Virus record (IMG/VR): IMGVR_UViG_3300001339_000001
Span: 1-28,213 of that record
Origin: a virus
DNA length: 28,213 nt
Strand: one strand, 5' to 3'
Within the stretch, counting starts at the first letter, position 1, and each line of letters starts with the position of its first letter. Positions 17,601 through 24,279 of this stretch are shown here, piece after piece. The position numbers and the translations under genes were made by a program. The notes below the pieces were generated by a model, which worked only from the letters and a program-made list of their open reading frames with translations, ran no database searches and had not been told where the DNA came from.

Positions 17601-18625
17601 TAGCAAAAACGCTTGGTGTAGAAACTCCAGAGATACTTGATGAGAAGAATTTAGGTTATGCTATAAGCAAGAGAATATTAGGTTCATTTGGTATAGAAGT
17701 GCTTGACCCACAATCAAAATACTACCTTTTTGAAGCATCTGGAAGAGAAGTAGCTAAATATCTTGCGGGACAAGACTTGATTGGAGATAATAGGGCTTGG
17801 AATATTGTAGCAAGAGGTTTGAATATCTTACGTATGCTAACAAATGTAAGCGAGGCTGGACTTGTTTCACCCGGTGCAATGTCTTACGATTTAACACTGT
17901 TCTCTCTAATAATTGAACTTGGTAAAAACCTTATCAAAGAGTTGTGGTCTGTAGAACGTGGAGATAAGACTTACGGTGATGTGCTTATGAGGGTGCTACC
18001 AAATCTCATCCCAGCAGGTCGCAGAATGCTTGCCTTGATTGAAGGCAAACCGCTTGTAAAAAGCAATTACGGAGAGGTAAGAGAGTTTTATGGTGTAGGT
18101 AAAGAACTGTCTGAAAAAGACTTCTATACCACAATTGGACTTGCTTGGTATCTTGGATACTTGGCAACATTTTACGATGGTGTATTTACAAACTTTTTCT
18201 TTGACAGTTTAGCCAACTGGTTTGATATAGAACCTGAAAAGTTCAAGAGACCAAAAGAAACTGAATACTACAAGGTTATCAATCTAAGAGACATTAAACA
18301 ACTACAAGACGCCAACCAGTTGAAGTATATGATTGCTATGTTCAAACATTTAGACGATGAAGGTAAGAGGTTTATGCTTGATAGAATGCATAGGCTTGTT
18401 GAAAACAGTTTAACTAATAGGTCTAAGAACTTGGAAACGATTCTAAAGCATTTTGAAAAAGATTTTGAAAAGAAGGAAGAGATACTGAAAAATTACGTTG
18501 AGTTTTACAATTTCGCAAGACAGTATCTCACTCCAGAAAGCCGAGCATATCTTGACCAAAGAGTAAAGTTGCTTATAGATATATACAGAATAGCTAAGCA
18601 ACAGCGAGGAGGTGAAGATGAATGA
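14651..18625 (+). CDS. Large internal virion (ejection) protein, 1324 aa
   Basis: The longest late protein, as expected for the large inner-core protein of podoviruses (the T7 gp16 position), which is ejected and helps build a channel across the envelope. It is mostly helical. Hydrophobic stretches occur near residues 170-213, 755-785 and 913-970, the last (WYRFIFSPLSLGLQATYKFF and a following Ala/Leu/Val stretch) resembling a recurrent segment in large podovirus internal proteins. The C-terminal 100 residues are charged helix. No transglycosylase motif was found in it, so the cell-wall activity may be the separate lysozyme-like gene at the left edge. It starts 2 bases after the previous stop without a ribosome site and overlaps the holin-like gene by 8 bases. 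Confidence 0.7.
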   Translation: MSWEKLAKQISITLEKSISDLFDATHQLTRGIIPSAKQINDFTKKHLGFKAFAYAPSSFDTPQELAKQTKQMIDFGFSSYAIDFVKELKEQGDVNTLQEVADFLSKKIQNAIAKRKFEQVVYLSAVAEQLDPNFRENLKKYLSATKQNSELLYEAIEKARNKINEVEHVTTILNLTALGLGVSSILARPFLTPMLRLAIDTFTAGTLAGSVVGEMKKAEIQGRNPLTALLDLPNFAVAYDLVRSVRTAPTSLKETTAKLILNKPTEQLIPEVIADITPSFKTKLQITRDLEEVKTALTFIDKSLSVGENIKDNILQAFYKHAGTKSAVAFHRMVSAYLHDTKLASEFSAVARYIYNKENVKEVLKRYIREDGSIKVNAGEVERVLLELSKQDHEIYNYLALQRIISLMHAINRALDDGAEVIHVRRTGGRELIFSFNPLETKVDEIIKPIFDELDKENTLTLTWLNKKENVPAYMILKPAYHPSYDNFIILRAEPLVVATKEGKTIDELLPELKRFFSDDEIEQLRKIVGDRKILLLEDEYFSVPYHNISSSKEFINSALRVRLKQNLKIDDDNVEFLYGKFTIYPNATLFPHKLEKIAENLEELKGVLENELRAKITRVIETAGELDDKTVQKIMQALLGAEDVEIELTKIARQIEELAFKQAPEIHREGKGFAILFKNYDSLVDYASSKVWSRLYPNLAGIKSLRILREFIERNPNKTDMQKLVLDFIKTLEGKTGNELIDALKTFNRYLGSVYTMFNIPITVANYGQYLAIASTLFPSLNLFSKASLKHLMEEIRIAYREAGVRHGLYKYHALNPFVPLVEGLIRSSIKATIDDEVGFKAVIDDLARFITKFNQKDVEIVAKELYDFYKLNKELLVDDLERMIIGGDLRTLNTLFVRLGPVSTNTLEAIISWYRFIFSPLSLGLQATYKFFTDLSRGDVRALGKGLVFSSLLAFTVGTQAVPYFTPAEVGYSLAKDVANIIAKTLGVETPEILDEKNLGYAISKRILGSFGIEVLDPQSKYYLFEASGREVAKYLAGQDLIGDNRAWNIVARGLNILRMLTNVSEAGLVSPGAMSYDLTLFSLIIELGKNLIKELWSVERGDKTYGDVLMRVLPNLIPAGRRMLALIEGKPLVKSNYGEVREFYGVGKELSEKDFYTTIGLAWYLGYLATFYDGVFTNFFFDSLANWFDIEPEKFKRPKETEYYKVINLRDIKQLQDANQLKYMIAMFKHLDDEGKRFMLDRMHRLVENSLTNRSKNLETILKHFEKDFEKKEEILKNYVEFYNFARQYLTPESRAYLDQRVKLLIDIYRIAKQQRGGEDE

Positions 18626-18818
18626 GGTGTTGTCAATATTTAACTCAATGTTTAATGTAGTTAGTTTTGTGCTTGTAGTATTGCTTATACCATTGGTGAA
18701 GTTTTTGTTTGATTTGCGGTTGAAAATTGAACGAATTGAAGTTATGCTAGACATAATTTTGAAAGACATAGATAAACTAAAAAAGGAGATTTGGGATGGA
18801 GAAAAGGATAAGGATTAA
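18618..18818 (+). CDS. Holin-like small membrane protein, 66 aa
   Basis: GAGGAGGTGA at 18606-18615 gives the ATG at 18618 a strong ribosome site. Residues about 12-32 are a hydrophobic helix (VVSFVLVVLLIPLVKFLF). The remainder is a charged amphipathic helix ending in an acidic/Lys-rich tail. Size, single membrane helix and late position fit a class III-type holin, but small virion membrane proteins look alike. The architecture parallels the 106-aa protein at 2147. Confidence 0.6.
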   Translation: MNEVLSIFNSMFNVVSFVLVVLLIPLVKFLFDLRLKIERIEVMLDIILKDIDKLKKEIWDGEKDKD

Positions 18819-19047
18819 AGTTGATAATGTTGTGATTGAAATGCCAGAAAGTGTAGCTTTACAAAATCCGTATTACAGGATACTGCTACAACAAGGTAGC
18901 ATGGAAATGCTTCAGCCAGAAGTTCAAACGCCTTCTTCTGATACGGAGAAAGAAGAGAAGCAGGATTCTGTGGGTATTTCCAAACAAACTTTACCTCATA
19001 AAATCCAGCAGAGAGGTAGGAGGAAAAAGGAGGTTGAAGAGAAATAA
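18796..19047 (+). CDS. Hypothetical small late protein, 83 aa
   Basis: AAGGAG upstream of the ATG at 18796 and a 23-base overlap with the holin-like gene favour a real gene. Residues 1-40 look folded (RIRIKVDNVVIEMPESVAL). Residues 45-83 are disordered and highly charged, ending in Lys/Arg/Glu. It is the last plus-strand gene, and 233 bases of it are antisense to the minus-strand nuclease gene. One of the two may be under weak selection. Function unknown. Confidence 0.5.
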   Translation: MEKRIRIKVDNVVIEMPESVALQNPYYRILLQQGSMEMLQPEVQTPSSDTEKEEKQDSVGISKQTLPHKIQQRGRRKKEVEEK

Positions 19048-19186
19048 CAATAAAATCTGGAAAACCTATAAAGACTGTGCTGTAAAGTTTGATTGACTTA
19101 GCAAAAACTTTGCTTTTGAGAAGCCTATAGATGTCTTTTTCTCTCTTTGCTTTGAACTTAAACTCTACTTGATAAACTTTTCTCAA
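18815..19186 (-). CDS. VRR-NUC-like / resolvase-type PD-(D/E)XK nuclease, 123 aa
   Basis: The protein shows the signature of small PD-(D/E)XK nucleases: GFPDFI at residues 41-46 (metal-binding D44), FYEVK at 62-66 (E-x-K), and SPYQKKAFELL at 79-89 (the Q-x-x-x-F helix), followed by a LVVAVS strand. VRR-NUC nucleases cut branched or flap DNA and often accompany phage replication genes. The start is a TTG at 19186, with AGGAG five bases upstream in the GGAGGTTAGGAGAC leader; no ATG fits. It overlaps the HTH gene by 29 bases, as expected in an operon. Its last two thirds, including the E-x-K, are antisense to the plus-strand 83-aa gene. Confidence 0.7.
   Translation of the reverse strand: MRKVYQVEFKFKAKREKDIYRLLKSKVFAKSIKLYSTVFIGFPDFIVISLQPPFSSYLSAGFYEVKFVWKYPQNPASLLSPYQKKAFELLAEAFPCYLVVAVSCNTDFVKLHFLAFQSQHYQL
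19100..19117 (+). terminator. Weak possible terminator hairpin in convergent region
   Basis: AGCAAA and TTTGCT form a 6-bp stem with a 3-base loop followed by TTT, 53 bases after the last plus-strand stop. The stem is AT-rich and would melt at high temperature, and it lies inside the nuclease gene, so it is a poor terminator for a hyperthermophile. Confidence 0.2.
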
Positions 19187-19484
19187 GTCTCCTAACCTCC
19201 CTTTGTTTTAAACCAAGCACTTTTGCAATAATTTTGTAAGGCACACCAAGTTCTCTTGCCTTACGAATATATTCAATTTTTTGTTCATCAGATACAGTCC
19301 TAAGTTTTTTCCTGAGTGCCTGAGTTTTACCACCTGACCTTTCAAGCTTTTCTTTCCAAAGAATAGGTGCAATATTACAAGGATAGTCTCCTACAATATC
19401 CGCAATTTCGTTGATTGTCAGGTAAAGTTCAGCGTAAAGCTTTTTTACAAGTTCTTCAAGACTTTTCCCACGTATCTCCCACAT
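19158..19484 (-). CDS. Helix-turn-helix DNA-binding protein, 108 aa
   Basis: The ATG at 19484 is preferred to a TTG at 19502 because GAGGTGGAG lies about 10 bases upstream. Residues about 14-45 (LYAELYLTINEIADIVGDYP and onward) and 65-100 (RKARELGVPYKIIAKVLGLKQREVRRLEKSL) both read as helix-turn-helix modules. The second is like sigma-factor or homeodomain-type recognition helices. It lies between the polymerase gene (29-base overlap) and the small nuclease gene. A late-gene activator, repressor or DNA-end recognition factor are all possible; the motif alone does not choose between them. Confidence 0.6.
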   Translation of the reverse strand: MWEIRGKSLEELVKKLYAELYLTINEIADIVGDYPCNIAPILWKEKLERSGGKTQALRKKLRTVSDEQKIEYIRKARELGVPYKIIAKVLGLKQREVRRLEKSLSSRV

Positions 19485-22400
19485 TTGGCTGCTCCACCTC
19501 AAGTTTTATTTTAGCAACCCTATTACCAAACTCTTCTGCTTTTTCAAGACACCAATCCCACGCTTCTTCCATCTTCTCTTTAATCAGCTTAGCTAAGTCT
19601 TGTGCTTCTTTACTGTCTGCTTCCACCACTATCTCATCATGCACAAGATTAACTATCTTAAGGTCTGGTTTTGCTTCCTTGAGTAATACTATAGCTTTCT
19701 TGAACAGTTCCGCACCACTGCCTTGTATTTGATAATTGAGTAAGTCTTGTGGTTTCCACGCACGATATGTTCTGTTAAGCCATGTTTCGTTATCCACATA
19801 CTCGTTGTATTTAAAACGTTCATATGCTACTTGATGCTGTTCTGCGATTTTTGTATAATACTTCTTCCACTTTCTGACTATTTCATATGCTTGTTCCTCT
19901 GTCATATTAATACCATTCGTTATACAATATTCTGCGAAACCTTTTGGTGCAATACCATAAATAAGTCCAAAATTCGCAGATTTTCCAATTTGCCTTTCCT
20001 CCTTGCCTACCTCTTCTATGTTCTTTTCAAACAGTATTGATGCGGTAAGTTTGTGAAGGTCTATGCCTTGCTTAAATGCCTCAATAAATTCAGATTCATT
20101 CCAGATTACCCCTGCAAGTCTTAACTCTATCTGAGGAAAATCTGCAGTAATAAGCCTTTTGTCTTCTGTATCAAAGCCTATGAATTGTCTAAGTCTGCGT
20201 GGTATCTGTTGGAGATTTATATCGGAGCAAGACATTCTGCCTGAGGGCGCCGTTGTAGTAAAGAAGTTGCCATAAACTCTACCACCACTTCTTTTAGCTA
20301 TATCATAGAGGTCTTTTGCGAAAGCAAGAGATTTCTCCACTTGTCTTGCTTCAAGCACCCTTTTAGCCATTTCGTTGCCTTGCAAGGCTAAATCCATCAA
20401 CACATCTTTTGAAGAACTATCTACTCTAAAGAATTTCGCAGTTTGTTTTGGAGAGTTGTAATTGAACGGTATCTCTTTTTGCATCTGATTGCGAAGTTGA
20501 GTTAGTCTGTGTATTTCTTCTTCTAAAGCTTTCAATTTCACTGGCATACCATTTTGCGATGTTTCTACTACAATCTTTTGTGCTTGTTGGTCAAGCTGAT
20601 AAACAAGACTGTTAAGTGTGCTTGATGTTAGCTGTTCATAAAGCAAGTGTGGTATGTATGCATCAAGTGAAGCATAAAGAAGTTGTTCGTTGCTAAATGA
20701 ATGAAATATGTTGTTTTTAAAAGTCTCACGGATTTTTGTCTTGTCCATCGGATATTCTATACCAAGCAAATCTCGTGCCACATCATCAAGCCTAAAACCT
20801 TCACCCTTGGTTCCGTTTTGCTTAAACCTTTCATGATGCTGAACTTTTATTGCAAGCTGAACATCCACAATCTTTTTGTCTCTAAGTTGTTCGTATGTGT
20901 AGCCAAGAGCCCTTAAGTCAAAATCAAGACCCCAACCTCTTATTTCTGAGAACTTTAGAAGCCACTCTTTGAACCTTGTTGGTTTTTCTTTGAGAAGGTT
21001 AAGGCAATAAACTTTACGTTCGAAGTGTGGTTGATAGATGCTTGCAAGGACTGGTCTATCTCCGTCTGTTTCCAAATCAAAGTAAATTGGTTCGTTGAAT
21101 TTTGTTGGTATTTCATCAACGCTATCGCAAAGTACTGGTTCTACTAAAGCTTTTGGTTGAGGTTTAAGAATTGGTTTTGGTATATTCATCCTCTTAGGTA
21201 GAGATAGTCCATCCTCTCCTGTAAAGTGTTTTTCTAACTCATCTTCTTCCTCGTTGTCTTCATTTTCTTTATTTTCGTAATCAAACTCTTCTACTGGTGG
21301 TAAATTATCGTTTGGTGGTGTATTATCGTCATCATCTCCACTTGGTAAGTCTTCATCTGGTGGTGTATTATCACCGCCATTGTTATCTATAAAATCTTTC
21401 AAATCCTCAAACTTAAAACTTTCTACAAAAAGATTGTGCAACCTGCGTAGTCCTGCTTCACCATGTATAGAAAGCATAAGTTCTGTAAAAACTTCAAGAA
21501 TGCTTTTGTAGAATTCTGGATGGTGTTCTTTGATATAGGTTAGTCTTTCGTATTCACGAGTAACCATACCTTCAAACCAAGCTGGATTACGTCCTTCTAC
21601 AAAAATTGAACCAAGATAAACAAAAGCTTTTTTGTTTTCATAATACTTCATAAACAACAACTTCAAATACGGTTCAATATCTGTTGTTGGGACTTGCACA
21701 CCTGCAATATCAATAAGTTTTTTTATTGTCAATCCTCTAATTGTAGTTTTCTTTATCGGATTATTAGATGCATTGTAAAGCCCATCCGCAAGATCTCTCA
21801 GATAATCAATGATTTTGTTTAGCTTACTCTCTTCTTTTGGAAGAAGAGTATCATAAAACTTTGCAAACACATTACGAATATACTGCTCAAGTATAACAAA
21901 AACATTAGCTTTTTCCTCATCAGACAAACCAAGAAACTCTAAAAACACATGAATTGACGCATAAATAAGCTTCAAGTGATTGTCAAGAGACTTCACAATT
22001 CCGCGCAAAACTTTTGACCTTTTTTTGTCAAATTCATTTCTAAGGATTTCAACATCTTTATAATACTGAGCTAAAGCTTCTATATCTACATGATTTTCTA
22101 TGAAATCAATGAGTTTAAAAATGTAACCGTGGTTGTATTTGAGAATCGGTAATATCTCGTTTGTGTAAAATTCTACCAAAGCAGTGTTTTTTTGCTTTGG
22201 TAACTCATCAACATCAAGCACTATGCTTCTACGATAGAGACCTTCTCTGTTTTTACAAAGAACCTCTACAGCTAATGCGTTCTTTTCGCCACTAAACACA
22301 ACAGGAACCTGAATTGGGCTAAATCTCTCGTATGCAGTATCTTTTGAAGCCTCGTTTGCTATTGCATATATCATGTTCGCTATTTCTTCCTCTTTGTCTT

Positions 22401-24279
22401 TTCTCATCCTAAATTCATCAAGTGGAAGAGGCATGCCAATATTTCCAAATTCTCTGAGAATCTTTGCCGTTGTGGTTTCAGTAATTTGTATAACCTGTGG
22501 TGTGCCATACAGTGCGGATGCAATACGAAGTCTTGTAGTTTTACCTGTTGTAGTAAAACCACGTAAAAAGATTAGCACATTTGGTTCTGAGCTGGCTACA
22601 AACTTATCTCTGAAATACTCTTTCGTGATGTGTGAAATGAAGTGTCCGAGTAGTATAAGCATAATTGGATCTTTTGCTTTTACAACTCTGCGATACGCGT
22701 TTTTCCACGCTTCAAAGGAACCATTGACAATTGGTATGTAGTAGTTAAGTCTGTTTGTTCTATCCGACCACATGTAGAAATTCAAGTCTTCTGCCCTAAA
22801 TGAGTCCATGTTTGCTACTACCATATCCCACTTTCTCTTCAAATCGTTATATTTGTAGCCCGCCTTGTCTATTTCTCTCACTCCTCTTGCAAGTTGGAAA
22901 AGCGTAAGATAGTTCGTGAGAAGTTTCTTGAAAAGCTGTTGATTGTAGAAAGTCAAAACTATAAACTCGCTAAAATCTGTATTTGCTGAAGCAGTAAGGA
23001 CATAAGGAATAAACTCGTATTTATCTCTGTAGAAAATTTTGATGTATTTTTCCTTGCGGTTTGGTTTATTGTAAAGCACCACGTCTTCTATTTTGAAGAG
23101 TTCGCAAACAGGCTCGTTTGTGTCTTCTTTTACCCAAAGGTTTCGTTTTTCATCTACTTTGAAACCTTCCAGCCGTGTCTCAAGATAAAAGAGGTCTTTA
23201 AACCAGTTGGAGATTAGTTTTCTCTCTCCATATTCATCAAATATCCACCTTGCATATTGACAGTTCTTGCATTTTTCATCTGCGTCCACTACACGTCTAT
23301 GCACAAAAGAACAAGAGAAATAAGGCAAGGTTTCTCTATCTTTAAGCATCCATTTCAGAGTATTGCGAAATTGTTGTTCCGGTGCAATTACTACTTTACC
23401 TTTCCAAAATTTTGATTTTTGAAGAAACTCCTGTTTGTATTCCTCTTTTTGCGTAAGAACATACAAAAACGCATACTTCCAAGACAAAATAAACCACTCG
23501 TTGTATGTATGCGTTTCCCACTTTTCTTCTAAACTTCTTATTACAGGACACGCATTCCAAAGTGTAAGTGCCAATCCTTCCGATATTTGAGAAATTGGTA
23601 TTCTGCTATATTCTCTTCGTTTAACAGGAAGCCCGTTTATCAATATATCAGTATCGTAGTATTTGTTCATTTCTTCAAGAAGTTCTTTTTTCGTATAAGG
23701 TTCCCGTAATTCGTAAATTTCGTTGCTGTATCTTGTTGCAATACTGTATGTGTGGTCTATCTTATCTGCGTGTTTGCGAAGATTTGACTTAAGATCTTCA
23801 ACGTAGCTGTGTATCATGTAAAGAATTTCTTTATCATCACATTCTATAAAATCCTGCGTTATGTAGAAGATATGCCAACCTTTAATAGTTCTAAGAATGT
23901 GTGTTGGTTGTATAGGTAACAATTCTCTGTTATTGACAATCTCAAGTATTTGGTCAAGCTTTAATGGTTCGTCTATGTCAATTCGTATAGCTACCTTTGT
24001 CCGCTTAAAAAAGTCTTGTGCATTTCTTTTTTCAGCAAAAAGTGAAAGATAATACCTGTTGCGTTCTCTTGCGAGTTTGCAATATTCTTCAAACTCTTCT
24101 ACCCACTTTTCCTTGTTTGTTTCATTCCATCTGAGAAAAGCGTCCTTTATCTCCTTGAGTTCTATACCTTCAGGTGTTTGTGTTAGAACAAGCACATAAT
24201 CTGGAAAAGTATAACCATACTCATCCTCAACTATCAAACCTATCTTGACAAGCAGTTCAAAAAATGATATACTCCTCAT
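19456..24279 (-). CDS. polA: Primase-helicase-exonuclease-DNA polymerase A polyprotein (Pyrovirus type)
   Basis: A 1607-residue replication polypeptide. Residues about 75-185 show AEP primase motifs: D101-x-D103, G-W-H136 and I-D175. Four cysteines follow at 244, 323, 337 and 340. A DUF927/SF3-like ATPase has Walker A G574 to T581 (K580) and Walker B LDEF (D621). Residues about 963-1030 are an acidic linker with a repeated D-N-T-P-P-x-D/E motif. The C-terminal ~587 residues match the PyroPhage 3173 polymerase, by recall. They contain the 3'-5' exonuclease (YFDLETD, D1068/E1070; YASLDAY) and the polymerase motifs A (TADFPQIELR, D1380), B (K1433 in RQIGKSANFGLIYG) and C (VHDEIVVE, D1548). The exonuclease site looks intact, so proofreading is expected. 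The ATG shares ATGA with the upstream nuclease stop and follows GGAGGAGGAACAGCT. Confidence 0.95.
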   Translation of the reverse strand: MRSISFFELLVKIGLIVEDEYGYTFPDYVLVLTQTPEGIELKEIKDAFLRWNETNKEKWVEEFEEYCKLARERNRYYLSLFAEKRNAQDFFKRTKVAIRIDIDEPLKLDQILEIVNNRELLPIQPTHILRTIKGWHIFYITQDFIECDDKEILYMIHSYVEDLKSNLRKHADKIDHTYSIATRYSNEIYELREPYTKKELLEEMNKYYDTDILINGLPVKRREYSRIPISQISEGLALTLWNACPVIRSLEEKWETHTYNEWFILSWKYAFLYVLTQKEEYKQEFLQKSKFWKGKVVIAPEQQFRNTLKWMLKDRETLPYFSCSFVHRRVVDADEKCKNCQYARWIFDEYGERKLISNWFKDLFYLETRLEGFKVDEKRNLWVKEDTNEPVCELFKIEDVVLYNKPNRKEKYIKIFYRDKYEFIPYVLTASANTDFSEFIVLTFYNQQLFKKLLTNYLTLFQLARGVREIDKAGYKYNDLKRKWDMVVANMDSFRAEDLNFYMWSDRTNRLNYYIPIVNGSFEAWKNAYRRVVKAKDPIMLILLGHFISHITKEYFRDKFVASSEPNVLIFLRGFTTTGKTTRLRIASALYGTPQVIQITETTTAKILREFGNIGMPLPLDEFRMRKDKEEEIANMIYAIANEASKDTAYERFSPIQVPVVFSGEKNALAVEVLCKNREGLYRRSIVLDVDELPKQKNTALVEFYTNEILPILKYNHGYIFKLIDFIENHVDIEALAQYYKDVEILRNEFDKKRSKVLRGIVKSLDNHLKLIYASIHVFLEFLGLSDEEKANVFVILEQYIRNVFAKFYDTLLPKEESKLNKIIDYLRDLADGLYNASNNPIKKTTIRGLTIKKLIDIAGVQVPTTDIEPYLKLLFMKYYENKKAFVYLGSIFVEGRNPAWFEGMVTREYERLTYIKEHHPEFYKSILEVFTELMLSIHGEAGLRRLHNLFVESFKFEDLKDFIDNNGGDNTPPDEDLPSGDDDDNTPPNDNLPPVEEFDYENKENEDNEEEDELEKHFTGEDGLSLPKRMNIPKPILKPQPKALVEPVLCDSVDEIPTKFNEPIYFDLETDGDRPVLASIYQPHFERKVYCLNLLKEKPTRFKEWLLKFSEIRGWGLDFDLRALGYTYEQLRDKKIVDVQLAIKVQHHERFKQNGTKGEGFRLDDVARDLLGIEYPMDKTKIRETFKNNIFHSFSNEQLLYASLDAYIPHLLYEQLTSSTLNSLVYQLDQQAQKIVVETSQNGMPVKLKALEEEIHRLTQLRNQMQKEIPFNYNSPKQTAKFFRVDSSSKDVLMDLALQGNEMAKRVLEARQVEKSLAFAKDLYDIAKRSGGRVYGNFFTTTAPSGRMSCSDINLQQIPRRLRQFIGFDTEDKRLITADFPQIELRLAGVIWNESEFIEAFKQGIDLHKLTASILFEKNIEEVGKEERQIGKSANFGLIYGIAPKGFAEYCITNGINMTEEQAYEIVRKWKKYYTKIAEQHQVAYERFKYNEYVDNETWLNRTYRAWKPQDLLNYQIQGSGAELFKKAIVLLKEAKPDLKIVNLVHDEIVVEADSKEAQDLAKLIKEKMEEAWDWCLEKAEEFGNRVAKIKLEVEQPNVGDTWEKS
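21300..21385 (-). repeat. Repeated acidic Pro linker between helicase and polymerase
   Basis: The plus-strand 15-mer TGGTGGTGTATTATC occurs twice about 45 bases apart, encoding two copies of a D-N-T-P-P-[DN]-[ED]-x-L-P unit. It sits in a region that is nearly all Asp, Glu, Pro, Gly and Asn, so it probably marks a flexible hinge between the two halves of the polyprotein. Confidence 0.7.

Noticed and set aside
21705-21735. TTGACA on the minus strand within polA, followed 17 bases later by TATTGC.
   Set aside because: The -10 match is poor and no gene start follows within a useful distance.
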